Assembly (NCBI RefSeq): GCF_030503615.1 | Contig: NZ_CP129963.1 | Coordinates: 868,001 to 932,000 of the forward strand | Origin: Sphingobacterium sp. BN32 | Lineage (GTDB): Bacteria; Bacteroidota; Bacteroidia; Sphingobacteriales; Sphingobacteriaceae | DNA: 64,000 nt | Direction: 5' to 3' | Notes under the pieces: model-generated | What the model was told of the DNA's origin: nothing | Database searches by the model: none | What the model saw: the letters and a program-made list of their open reading frames with translations, nothing else | Made by a program: the position numbers and the translations under genes | Shown: positions 52,991 to 62,900 of the stretch, piece after piece | Numbering within the stretch: position 1 is the first letter of the stretch | Layout: every line of letters starts with the position of its first letter

Positions 52991-55900
52991 TTAAAACTTG
53001 GCACTTAATCCAAAACTGTAAACTTTCATTTGCGGATACCATCCACCGGTACTGATCGGACCTTCCGGATCATATCCTTTCCAGAAGTTGGTTTTCGTAA
53101 ATAGGTTCTGTCCGGACGCGAAAATGCGTAAAGCACGCAATGGCATATTTGCTGAGGCAGGAAGTGGCACAGTATATCCTAAAGTCACATTCTTCAATCT
53201 GAGGTACGCCGCATTCTTCATCCAGAAAGTAGAGTTTTGAATGTTGTTATTCTCGTTAAAGGCGAAGCGAGGGAATGCCGCGTTCGGGTTCTCCGGAGTC
53301 CAACGATCTTTGTGTTGTTCTTGTATTGTTCCGCCCTGATAAAAAGGCATAATTCCTTGTCCATACAGGTATCCATCTGCTTTTCCTACACCTTGGAAGA
53401 ATAAGGCAAGGTCGATTCCCCGATAGGAAGCACCTAAATTTGCGCTGTAAGTATAGCGTGGAATCGGGCTTCCCATAATAATCTCATCGGCTGCATCAAT
53501 CTTGCCGTCGCCGTTCTGATCTTTGTATTTGAGATCGCCTGGCGCGATGTTACCAATTTGTTTTGCTGAAGTTGCTATGTCTTCCGCCGAACTGAAATAA
53601 CCGATTGCTTCATAGCCATATAGCGACCCGATTGGATGCCCTTCATGGTTTACGGTCAGACCTGTACGCAACACGCCGCGCATGTCCAAAACTTTATTCT
53701 GCACATCCGAAAGGTTGACTGCAACGTTGTATTTAAAGTCGCCGATTGCATTGTTGTAAGCAACAGAGACGTCCCAACCTTTATTTTCAACGACCCCAGC
53801 ATTTTGGAATGGTGGCGTAGTGAAACCCAAATATCTGGAGATGTCTAACTGTAGTAAAATCCCGGAGGTTTTTCTATAAAAATAATCTGCTGTGATATTC
53901 AGATTTCTCCATAAGGTCAAATCAAGCCCTACATTACTTACATTGGTCGTTTCCCATTGAATATCCGGATTTGCCATCGTCGTCAATGCCGCACCGGTAC
54001 TGATGTTCTCTCCAAAAGCATAGTTGGTGGAACCAATATTGAAATACGAAGCAAATGAATATAGACCTGTGATATTTTGATTACCTAATTTACCCCATGA
54101 ACCGCGGATCTTCATGTCGGAAACAACCGAGCTCAGGGATTCCATAAAAGGCTCCTGGCTAACGCGCCATCCGGCAGAGAAAGAAGGGAAGAAAGAAAAC
54201 TTATTCCCTACAGCAAATCTTGACGACCCATCATAGCGAGCGTTAGCTTCGAAAAGATATTTCCCCTGAAAGTCATAGTTTAAGCGTCCGAATACCGAAC
54301 GTAGCGACCACTCTGAGGAGTTTCCGCGCGCTAAATTATTTTCTTGATTTCCAGCATTCAACTCCTGCAATTCAGGAATCAAGAAAATCTCGCGATAGCC
54401 TGATAAGAAATTATCGCGTTGGTCTTCCTGCTGGAAACCGGCCATCACATTGAAGTTGTGGTCTGAAGCCAGTGTTTTCTCATAAGAAACCACTGCGCGG
54501 ATGTTGTTGTACCAATATTGTTCATAGCTTTCCGTCAAGCTATTTTTTTGAGGCGTCAAATAGGCCTTGTCGCCATTCCAATAATAAGACTGTATGGTGT
54601 TGAAAAATTTCTTTTTGTGACTAATTTCGTATTTGGGAGAATAAACCAAATTAACAGTCATCCCATCGATTGGCTTATATTTCAAATCGATATTGAATAC
54701 CGAGTTCATCGGATCCTCCAGATTCAATCCGCCATCTCTAGCTTTTGCAATCGGGTTATCGCCGTTCCATCCTTCGCCATATTGCCCTGTCGATAGCATC
54801 CCCGCTTGATTTGCCGGGATACGACGCATCCAATGAAAGACTTCGCCCGTACCACTTGCCGGCTCTTTCAATTCCGATTTGGTGAAGAAAAAGTCTAAGG
54901 CTGCACTGATCTTATTGGAGATCTGCAGATCACTGTTTAATCGAAAGTTATAGCGTCTGAAGTTGGTGTTTTCCAGTATACCGTCCTGATCAAAGAAACC
55001 TAAGGATCCCAAAACTTTTACCTTTTCCGATCCACCCTGCGCGGCGATATAGTGGTTCTGCATGAAAGCATTATCTTTCATGGTCAGACTTTGCCAATCA
55101 GTATTCGGGAAGCGGTCTGGATTGCTTCCCATACCAGCCGTATAATCATTGATCATCTGCTCGGTAAAGATTGGGCTCTTGCCGGTATTGGTATAAGCTT
55201 CATTCAATAGGTTCATATGATCCAAGCCACTAACCATGTCCGTCATTTCCGTTGGTGATTGCCAGCCCGCATAGTTATTATAATCTACTGTGACGCCTTC
55301 GTTCTTTGCTCGTTTGGTAGTGACTAAAATTACGCCGTTTGCCGCTCGAGAACCGTAGATTGCAGCCGAAGAGGCATCTTTTAGAACCGAGATATTTTCA
55401 ATATCATTGGTATTCACATTGTTGATATTTCCTTCGACCCCATCGATCAATACCAATGGGTTGGCATTGCCTAAAGTTCCGATACCGCGAATACGCAAGC
55501 CCCCTTGGTCGCGACCTGGCTGCCCAGAGCCTTGTGTTACTGTCAAACCCGGCGCCGCACCTTGTAAAGCGGTAGATGCCTGTCCAACCGGTTGTTTTGT
55601 TAATTGTTCACTCTTGACAACGGCTACTGCTCCTGTTAAATTTACTTTCTTTTGCGTACCATAACCTACCACAACAACCTCATCCAAGTCGCTCACCTGC
55701 GGAGTCAAGCTGATGTTGAGCACCTGCGAAGCCGAAGTTACCTGTCGTTCCGCTGTCGCATAACCCACCAAGCTAAAGCGCAGCGTAGTAGGGAAGGAGC
55801 TAATGCTGATCTGGAAATTACCGCTCGCATCCGTGCTCGCACCTTGTTTGCTTGTGACATCCACGATGCTTACGGCCTCCAAAGCCGAACCGTCCTCCGC

Positions 55901-56365
55901 CTTCACAACGCCACGAAGGGTTTGCTGCACGGGAGCAGCATTTGTAATACTGCTGCTTGGCGTGGAAACTCGTCTAGCGGGTCTATTGACTTTATTGATA
56001 AGAATCGTTTTATCCTCGATGGTATATTCGTAAGGAAGATCCTTCAACAGCGTGTTAAGGAACTGCGTGACACTCGCATTGGAAATATTGATATCCATTG
56101 GCTTGAGTGATTTCAACTCTTTCAAATCATACAGGACCACAAAGTTGGTTTTGTCTTCAAGGTATTTAAATGCACTTTCGACTTTTGCGGCTTTCTTTTT
56201 ATAGGAAAGCTGTTGAGAAAATGACTTCGCTTGCAGTTGGAAGCTTCCAATAACAAGGAAGATGCATAGGATTTTAAAAATCATAATTTGATATCGAATA
56301 CGGGATAAAAAAGTATTGATAAAACGAATTGGATAAGGATTTATCAATCCTTGATAGTTTTTCAT
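52991..56365 (-). CDS. SusC/RagA-family TonB-dependent transporter with STN domain
   Basis: Outer-membrane importer of 1124 aa. After the signal peptide (a second ATG at 56284 would begin it directly, MIFKILCIFLVIGSFQLQA) comes an STN domain (about 50-125, FVVLYDLKELKSLKPMDI) that talks to the FecR anti-sigma factor, then a carboxypeptidase-D-like CnaB region (LRGVVKAEDGSALEAVSI), the TonB-box area, the plug with GSRAANGVILVTTK and the 22-strand barrel ending in FGLSAKF. The STN domain with the adjacent fecR and ECF sigma genes indicates trans-envelope signalling: substrate binding induces the operon. The substrate is unknown. Confidence 0.94.
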   Translation of the reverse strand: MKNYQGLINPYPIRFINTFLSRIRYQIMIFKILCIFLVIGSFQLQAKSFSQQLSYKKKAAKVESAFKYLEDKTNFVVLYDLKELKSLKPMDINISNASVTQFLNTLLKDLPYEYTIEDKTILINKVNRPARRVSTPSSSITNAAPVQQTLRGVVKAEDGSALEAVSIVDVTSKQGASTDASGNFQISISSFPTTLRFSLVGYATAERQVTSASQVLNISLTPQVSDLDEVVVVGYGTQKKVNLTGAVAVVKSEQLTKQPVGQASTALQGAAPGLTVTQGSGQPGRDQGGLRIRGIGTLGNANPLVLIDGVEGNINNVNTNDIENISVLKDASSAAIYGSRAANGVILVTTKRAKNEGVTVDYNNYAGWQSPTEMTDMVSGLDHMNLLNEAYTNTGKSPIFTEQMINDYTAGMGSNPDRFPNTDWQSLTMKDNAFMQNHYIAAQGGSEKVKVLGSLGFFDQDGILENTNFRRYNFRLNSDLQISNKISAALDFFFTKSELKEPASGTGEVFHWMRRIPANQAGMLSTGQYGEGWNGDNPIAKARDGGLNLEDPMNSVFNIDLKYKPIDGMTVNLVYSPKYEISHKKKFFNTIQSYYWNGDKAYLTPQKNSLTESYEQYWYNNIRAVVSYEKTLASDHNFNVMAGFQQEDQRDNFLSGYREIFLIPELQELNAGNQENNLARGNSSEWSLRSVFGRLNYDFQGKYLFEANARYDGSSRFAVGNKFSFFPSFSAGWRVSQEPFMESLSSVVSDMKIRGSWGKLGNQNITGLYSFASYFNIGSTNYAFGENISTGAALTTMANPDIQWETTNVSNVGLDLTLWRNLNITADYFYRKTSGILLQLDISRYLGFTTPPFQNAGVVENKGWDVSVAYNNAIGDFKYNVAVNLSDVQNKVLDMRGVLRTGLTVNHEGHPIGSLYGYEAIGYFSSAEDIATSAKQIGNIAPGDLKYKDQNGDGKIDAADEIIMGSPIPRYTYSANLGASYRGIDLALFFQGVGKADGYLYGQGIMPFYQGGTIQEQHKDRWTPENPNAAFPRFAFNENNNIQNSTFWMKNAAYLRLKNVTLGYTVPLPASANMPLRALRIFASGQNLFTKTNFWKGYDPEGPISTGGWYPQMKVYSFGLSAKF

Positions 56366-56431
56366 AATATTGTAATCTATAATGTTTTAAGTTTGGTTAT
56401 TATTCCCAATAATTTTACTAGACATTATTTG

Positions 56432-56453
56432 GGGAGATGGGCCAACATCTCCC
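56432..56453 (-). other. Hairpin in the leader of the susC gene
   Basis: GGGAGATG/CATCTCCC (56432-56439 with 56446-56453), an 8-bp perfect stem with a 6-nt loop. No T run follows on the minus strand, so it is not a simple terminator. It lies between the fecR stop and the susC start and could be a leader structure. Confidence 0.5.
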
Positions 56454-56522
56454 TTCTTTGCTAGTCTTCCGACTATCGCTATGGCGGACTTGCATTCGTT
56501 TTCATAGACATACTTGAGGTTA

Positions 56523-57719
56523 TTATATTGGTTGTTTGTTATTTGCGTAGGCTACGGTAAGCTTCCTGTCTGCTGTCAACTTCGTCTGTATGTTGAAATT
56601 GTTTTCCAGAAACTTTTGAAAGGTGGATAATTTAAGTCCTCGGCTCATTCTGCCTCCCATTTCGATAGAAGGGATGTCGTTTTGGTAAACAATTTCCACA
56701 TCATACCAGCGGCTGATATTGCGCATACATTCCTGTAAACTCATGCCATGCAGATCGATAATCCCTTCCTTCCAAGCGATTGCCGCATCCGCATCGACCG
56801 ATCGGGTGGCCAAAGCATTGGAGCTGGTATTGAACAGGGCTTGCTGATTGGGTTTCAGAACCATTTGCTGTTCGTTTGCACTCACCCGCAAAGAACCCCC
56901 TTTTAGCGTCGTTTTAATTATTTTCTCATCCGAGTAGGCATTGATATTGAATTCCGTACCGAGAACACGTATTTCCTGCTCTCCAGTACGGACGATAAAG
57001 GGCAGGTTCTTGTTCTTTTGAACTTCAAAATAAGCCTCACCTTTCAGATTAATTGTTCGGTTCTGCTTGGCGAAGTCCGTCTGATAGCTGATCTCGCTCC
57101 CCGCGTTTAACCAGACCTTAGAGCCGTCCGATAATTCCAGATTATACTGTCCGCCATAGGGAGTGACGATTCTGATGGTTTTACTGCTTTGTATTCCGGC
57201 AAGTGCAACATCGCCGTCTTGATAGCTGATACTGTTATCGCCAATAATTAAACCATGCTCGCCATCTTTCAGAAGATGTTCTTCACCGTCGATGATAATC
57301 GTTGCTTTATTGCTGCCGGGTTCGATGTCGTCTAGCGGGGCTAATTGTGCCAGTTCCGGAACTTCTGCTTGCTGGAGCCCTTGGTAAGTGAAAAACCCAG
57401 CAAGGATAAGCGACGCTGCAGCTGCCCAATACCACAAAGGCTTGATCCTTCGCTGTGCTATAGGTTCTGCCTCCTGAATATCTAGGGCAATACGTCGACG
57501 AAGATTCGCATGTACCGACGAAATCCGGTTGTCGACAAACTCAGTTGGTAGCTCTGCTGTATTCTGATCGATAATTTCGCGTACCGAAGCGCCGAACGAC
57601 GCATCATCGCAAGTATCGACCAAATGCAAAAGCTCTTCAAATTCTGATTTGGAAACCTTATCGTTTATATGTCGGTTAAGAAGGAACGTGATCCTTTCTT
57701 TATTCGTGTCATTCATCAA
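56523..57719 (-). CDS. FecR-family anti-sigma factor
   Basis: Inner-membrane anti-sigma regulator of 398 aa: cytoplasmic sigma-binding N terminus (about 1-93), one membrane helix (about 95-112, PLWYWAAAASLILAGFF), a periplasmic FecR domain (about 170-290, IRIVTPYGGQYNLELSDGSKVWLNAGSEISY) and a C-terminal DUF4974 domain (WKEGIIDLHGMSLQECMRNISRWYDVEIVY). It relays the state of the SusC STN domain to the ECF sigma factor. It sits 210 nt after the sigma gene and 157 nt before susC. Confidence 0.93.
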   Translation of the reverse strand: MMNDTNKERITFLLNRHINDKVSKSEFEELLHLVDTCDDASFGASVREIIDQNTAELPTEFVDNRISSVHANLRRRIALDIQEAEPIAQRRIKPLWYWAAAASLILAGFFTYQGLQQAEVPELAQLAPLDDIEPGSNKATIIIDGEEHLLKDGEHGLIIGDNSISYQDGDVALAGIQSSKTIRIVTPYGGQYNLELSDGSKVWLNAGSEISYQTDFAKQNRTINLKGEAYFEVQKNKNLPFIVRTGEQEIRVLGTEFNINAYSDEKIIKTTLKGGSLRVSANEQQMVLKPNQQALFNTSSNALATRSVDADAAIAWKEGIIDLHGMSLQECMRNISRWYDVEIVYQNDIPSIEMGGRMSRGLKLSTFQKFLENNFNIQTKLTADRKLTVAYANNKQPI

Positions 57720-57836
57720 GATAATCTAAGTTTTGGTTGCTTACTTATCTTTATATACGAACGACTAGAGCGAATGCACTATTGAGAAATGAATTATTTT
57801 TAAATGATTCGAGACAGTCCCCAATGAAAGCTTTTT

Positions 57837-57911
57837 CAAACCCATATCAAAGCCCTTTCGAAAGAGGTTTGATACGGCTGATAAAGGGTTATGCATTGGG
57901 TTTGAAAGGGC
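57837..57911. repeat. 75-nt CAAACCC...GAAAGGG intergenic repeat, copy B
   Basis: The partner of copy A at 19936-20010, with the same length, start and end. It lies between the ECF sigma and fecR genes and ends 18 nt from the sigma stop codon; copy A begins 18 nt from a stop codon too. The ends are inverted, so it can fold into an imperfect hairpin in either strand's RNA. Confidence 0.85.
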
Positions 57912-57929
57912 TTTAAGCCGACGAAGCCT

Positions 57930-58493
57930 TCACGCGCCCTCGTATTTCGACTGTATATAATTTTTGATATCTTTCATGGCGCTGACCAGCTGATTGCTGA
58001 CAGTATTTACAGAAATGCCGAGCATTTTGGCGACTTCCTTATAACTTTTGTTTTCAATATTGCATAGCGTCAGGATCTCCTTTCGTTTGGGCGAAAGGAG
58101 TTGTATCGCTTCGTTTAGGATCCGTTGTTTTTCTTTGTCGAAAATCGATTCCTCCGTGTGTAAATAAAAGCCGATGGAGGATGACCATAGCTCTTCTTGC
58201 AAGGCTTTGTCGCGGCTCGCTTTTCTGAAATGGTCGATTGCCAGGTTGTCCGATATACGGCAGAGAAGGGTTTTCAGACCCCGATCTACTTCCAGCTGCG
58301 CCCGCATATTCCAGATCTTCAGGAAAACTTCCTGGAGAATTTCTTCCACAATTTCCGGGCTCTTGATCAGTTTGAAAATTCGATTATAGAGATGCGGTGC
58401 ATATTCAAAATATAACTGATCAAAAGCCGTCACGTCCCCCTTTTGCAGGGCGGTGATGAGTTGTGCCATATTTATTTCTTTTTGCATTGCCAA
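57930..58493 (-). CDS. ECF RNA polymerase sigma factor
   Basis: Sigma-70 family extracytoplasmic-function factor of 187 aa. Region 2 includes FDQLYFEYAPHLYNRIFKLI and EEILQEVFLKIW; region 4 includes LLSPKRKEILTLCNIENKSYKEVAKMLGISVNTVSNQLVSAMK. Its partner anti-sigma factor is the FecR gene downstream, and the regulated target is most likely the STN-containing susC-susD operon. The start codon is 26 nt after the oxidoreductase stop, so both may be on one transcript. A downstream Met (MAQLITALQ) is an alternative start. Confidence 0.92.
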   Translation of the reverse strand: MAMQKEINMAQLITALQKGDVTAFDQLYFEYAPHLYNRIFKLIKSPEIVEEILQEVFLKIWNMRAQLEVDRGLKTLLCRISDNLAIDHFRKASRDKALQEELWSSSIGFYLHTEESIFDKEKQRILNEAIQLLSPKRKEILTLCNIENKSYKEVAKMLGISVNTVSNQLVSAMKDIKNYIQSKYEGA

Positions 58494-58519
58494 TTTCGAT
58501 AAACCTGTTTCCTAATGAT

Positions 58520-59554
58520 TTATAAATAGATACGTTTTCCTTCCTTTGCGCTTTGATAAATAGCAGAGATAAGTTCGACCGATTTTCTGCCTTCGGCGCC
58601 GTCGATAAATGGGGCACGCGTGTTTTCGATAGCGTCTATAAAATCTTCAATCTGTAGCTGATGCGCATAGTGTCCGATAGCCATCGGATCGCTAACACCG
58701 CCTGAAACTGCGGCCGTCTTTTCATGGTTTTCGTCGGACTCCTGATCCTGAAAATCCCAAAGCGTCAGGCTGTTTTCTTCAAGGATAGCCGAACCTTTGC
58801 TGCCGATGATTTCTACACGCTTAGCCGTGCCAGGATAGGCTGCGGTCGAGCATTCAATTGTTCCCAAAGCGCCGCTTTTGAACTGTATTTGTGCTACAAC
58901 CGTATCCTCGACTTCGATGTCCTGATGCAATCTGTTTGCTGCGAGCGCGGTAACATGTTCTACATCACCCATATACCATAAAAGCATATCGACGGCATGT
59001 ATACCTTGGTTCATCAGGGCGCCGCCGCCATCGAGTTCCCATGTTCCTCGCCATGCTGCAGATGCATAATATGCCGGACTGCGGTGCCATTTTACATAGG
59101 CTGACCCAATGACCAGGTCGCCAAAGCCACCTTCGTCGAGCTGTTTTTCGATCTTGATGCTATTTGGATAGAAGCGAGTAGGGAAGATGGTGCCGACTTG
59201 AAGCGATTGCTGCTCGGCCAAGGAAATGATGCGATCGCATCGTTCTGTCGTTATTTCTAGCGGTTTTTCGATGAGGCAATGTTTTCCCGCGCGCAACGCT
59301 TTCTCGGCGGCTTCCAAATGGGCGCCGGATGCCGTACATATACTTATAATATCGATGTTTGGATCTTCTAAAAGTTCGTCAATGGAATGGTATGCTTTGC
59401 AAGCATATGTTTCTGCGAAGGCTTCCGCTTTTTCTTTCGTTCGGTTATATACGGCGAGCAGCGTAGCGTTGTGAATAGCCGCTATAGCTTTGGCATGTAT
59501 CGCTGCAATGGCGCCGGTTCCTATGATTGCAAATCCAAAAGTCTTTTGATCCAT
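58520..59554 (-). CDS. Gfo/Idh/MocA-family oxidoreductase
   Basis: A cytosolic NAD(P)-dependent sugar or inositol oxidoreductase-like protein, 344 aa. The Rossmann start is FGFAIIGTGAIAAIHAKAIA; the catalytic Lys lies in LIEKPLEITTERCD, and later WRGTWELDGGGALMNQGIHAVDML holds the substrate-site His (GIHAVD). The protein has no signal peptide. It is the first gene of the minus-strand run that continues into the ECF sigma, fecR and SusCD genes, and is divergent from the second SusC. The substrate is unknown; one of the two SusCD loci probably supplies it. Confidence 0.9.
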   Translation of the reverse strand: MDQKTFGFAIIGTGAIAAIHAKAIAAIHNATLLAVYNRTKEKAEAFAETYACKAYHSIDELLEDPNIDIISICTASGAHLEAAEKALRAGKHCLIEKPLEITTERCDRIISLAEQQSLQVGTIFPTRFYPNSIKIEKQLDEGGFGDLVIGSAYVKWHRSPAYYASAAWRGTWELDGGGALMNQGIHAVDMLLWYMGDVEHVTALAANRLHQDIEVEDTVVAQIQFKSGALGTIECSTAAYPGTAKRVEIIGSKGSAILEENSLTLWDFQDQESDENHEKTAAVSGGVSDPMAIGHYAHQLQIEDFIDAIENTRAPFIDGAEGRKSVELISAIYQSAKEGKRIYL

Positions 59555-59678
59555 CTTATCATATTTTTAGGTTACTCGAAAATTCAGCATTCTGCTGATG
59601 TTCACTTAGGTAAATTGTTTCACTGATTTCGGACGAGTATCATCATTTTCTGGAGGGGATTTTCCTGATCAACGGAAC

Positions 59679-59700
59679 TTGTTACATTTTCCGTTAACGT
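59679..59700 (+). promoter_or_regulatory. Composite TTGTTACA/CCGTTAACGT motif, left copy
   Basis: TTGTTACA (59679-59686), 4 nt, then CCGTTAACGT (59691-59700) with the palindrome CGTTAACG at its core. It looks like an operator, perhaps of a LacI-type regulator, which often binds palindromes of this kind. The binding protein is not in the window. Confidence 0.5.
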
Positions 59701-59906
59701 ACCCCTGTGTGATGACGTTAGATTATTGTCTAGTCAGCGATTTAGGTCGAAAGATAGAAAAATTTAAAGAAATTTCTTGTGATCAATTTTGATTTGCCCT
59801 ATATTGGTCGAAATCATAATCCTAAAATCAAAATAAGATAACATATTCGTCGGGTCATTTTGTGCCTAAATGCATGAAAAACCTTGTATTGTTCGGCGGA
59901 CTGTAA

Positions 59907-59936
59907 ACGTTAACGGTAAAATGGAAATTGTAACAA
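59907..59936 (-). promoter_or_regulatory. Composite TTGTTACA/CCGTTAACGT motif, right copy
   Basis: The minus strand has TTGTTACA (59936-59929), 12 nt, then CCGTTAACGT (59916-59907). It is an inverted copy of the left motif about 210 bp away, ending 57 nt before the SusC start. Confidence 0.5.
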
Positions 59937-59993
59937 ACGTTCTAATTTCTGACCGATTTTAAGAGTGAATCAATAACCAAATTAAACACTTAT

Positions 59994-62900
59994 ATGATAT
60001 CAATTAGACCCTTAATGCTAATAGTTTTCCTCCTTTTGTTTGAGGTAACTGCTAGAGCACAAGAGCGGAGTTCTGTGACTGGTACGGTTCGGAATTCGCA
60101 AGGAGTACCTTTGATGGGCGTTAGTGTGTCCAACATCGGCAAGAGTGGGGAGACTCAAACAGATGATAAAGGCGCTTTTCGCTTAGATGTTAATTCCCTA
60201 AACGATTCTTTACGCTTCTCTTTTATCGGATTCAGTCCCTTGCGCGTGGCAATTAACGGCCGCACGACGGTGAATGTGACCCTGCAGGATGATGCAACCG
60301 ATTTGGATGAAGTTGTAGTCGTGGGATATGGTACCCAAAGAAAAGGACAGCTGACGGCATCTGTGGATGTTATTTCGAGCAAACAATTAGCCGATCGTCC
60401 AGCTACAAATGTTGCAGATCTTATTAAAGGGGCATCGCCTAACGTGAATATCGGTATGGGGATGCGCGGTGGAGAACCTGGTGCAGCGAGCTCATGGAAC
60501 ATTCGTGGCGTGGGGTCGATTGCAGGTGGAAGTGCACCCTTAATTCTTGTCGATGGGGTCGAGATGGATCTAAATGCGATCGATCCGGAAACTGTTGATA
60601 ACGTGTCCATCTTAAAAGATGCGTCTGCATCAGCGGTTTATGGTTCTAGAGCACCTTTCGGTGTGGTATTGATTACCACCAAGAAAGGAAAGATGGAACA
60701 GGGAGCGAAGTTTGATTATTCCAATAATTTGTCCTTATCATCTCCTTTACATTTGCCGAGTTTCATCGACTCCTATACCTGGGCAACTGCGTATAATCAG
60801 GCGAATGCAAACGCCGGTTTAACCGCCGTTTACAATGAAGAGCAGATGAAACGCATCAAAGGATATATAGACGGTACTTTCCCTTATGAATATGATCCGG
60901 AAAATCCAATTGACAACGTATTTGCTGGTCGCCGAAATGGTAATGCCAATAACGACTGGCCGCATATTCTAATGGGGAAAAACTCCTTCAGTCAAAAACA
61001 TAATATCAATGTTTCCGGTGGTAGCGGAAAGACACATTACTTCTTATCGGCAGGATATAATAAACAGAATGGTACATACGCATTCGGGAATGATTATTTT
61101 AAACGCTATAATTTGATGTCCAATGTTTCTACCCAAGTGGCGGATTGGTTCAGGATCAACTCTAGTTTAAAATGGGCAAATACAGCAACTAATTTCCCTA
61201 TGGGCGAAACGACTGTGGGTCGCGAGCATACTTTCCGGGAGATGCTCATGTTTGCACCAATGATGCCGTATTATAACATCAATGGATCGATTCAAAGCCC
61301 CTTAGTACGTTTGTTACAAGATTCGGGTCGCGATAAGAAGAGCAATAACGATTTCCTCGCTACGATTGGAGGGGAAATTGAACCCATCAAAGGTTGGGTG
61401 ACCTCGGTCAATTACAACTATAACATTAAGAATACGAAGACGAGTCTGAATCCTAAACCCGTAATGGTGGAACTTGGAAATGGCGCTTTTGGAAATATCG
61501 GAAAACCGAATGCATCGTATACTGCTGGTTACTATGAGTATGTATATAAAGTATTGAATGCGGTGACCTCGTATGAAAAGCAAATGGACGATCATTATTT
61601 CAAGGGTATGCTAGGTTTCGAGCAAGAGGAAAATGTGTACTCTGGTTTGAACGCTACAGGTACTGCTCCTGTCGTTGATGACTACCCATCTATTTCAACC
61701 TCATTGGGCGGTATTTTGGCCGACGATAATATGAGCCATTGGGCTACTCGTGGAGCTTTCGGTCGTTTGAATTATAACTATCAAGAGAAATATCTGGTAG
61801 AGCTTGCCGGAAGATATAATGGTTCATCGAAATTTCCGAAGGATATTCGATTTGCATTTTTCCCTTCGGCATCCTTGGGATATGTAATTTCAAAAGAGGA
61901 TTTTTTCGAGCCTCTAAGAGATAAGATCAATAATTTAAAAGTTAGAGCGTCTTACGGTTCACTAGGTAATCAGAACATTGCGAACAACTTATATGTTTCT
62001 AAAATTGGTATCGTTCCGGAACTTGACTGGATTATCAATGAGTCAAGACCACAATCTTCGCGTATTCCGGCAATCATTTCTGATGAAATAACCTGGGAGA
62101 CGATTACGACCCTAAATTTAGGTGTTGATATGTCTTTGCTTAATTCTCGTCTAGGATTTTCTTTCGATTGGTACAATCGCGAGACTGATAAAATGTTGGG
62201 AAAAGCATTCGACCTGCCTTTCATCTTAGGGGCAGCCGTTCCTCAAACCAACAATGCGAAGCTCCGTACTCGTGGATTCGAGCTTGTAGCGACCTGGAAC
62301 GATAAATTGGACAATGGAATCGGATACAATTTCAAAGTAACATTGGGCGATAGCCGCACTCAGGTTTTAGAGTATTTAAATACAACGGGTCAGATTGATA
62401 CCTGGTACATCGGTAAGAATTATGGAGAGATTTGGGGATTTGAAACCGATGGTATCATCCAAACGCAAGGAGAGGCAATGGCAGATCAATCAAAATACCA
62501 TGCGAAATGGGGGCCAGGCGATATCAGGTACAAGGACCTGAATGGCGACGGAATCATCAATGATGGAACGCGTACTTTAGAAAATCATGGAGACTTGAAA
62601 GTGCTTGGAAATTCACTTCCACGCTATAACTATGGTATCACCGCAGGCATGAATTGGAAAGGCTTTGACTTCAATATGTTCTGGCAGGGTGTTGGTCGCC
62701 GTGATTTTTCGCCTGAAAACACCACACCGTTATTCTGGGGGATGACTACAGCATGGGGCAACTCGGGTCTATATAAAGACTCACCAGCATTAGACTATTG
62801 GCGGCCTGCTGATGAGACCAATATCTTGGGTCCTAATACAGATGCTTATTTGCCAAAACCATACTTCACTACGGAAACCAATAAAAATAGACTTCCGCAA

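Larger units (their letters stand above)
59555..59993. other. Divergent control region, oxidoreductase / second SusC
   Basis: A 439-bp AT-rich region with no gene. It carries two copies, in opposite orientation, of a composite motif (TTGTTACA plus CCGTTAACGT) at 59679-59700 and 59907-59936. No good TAnnTTTG box was found for the SusC gene. Confidence 0.6.
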
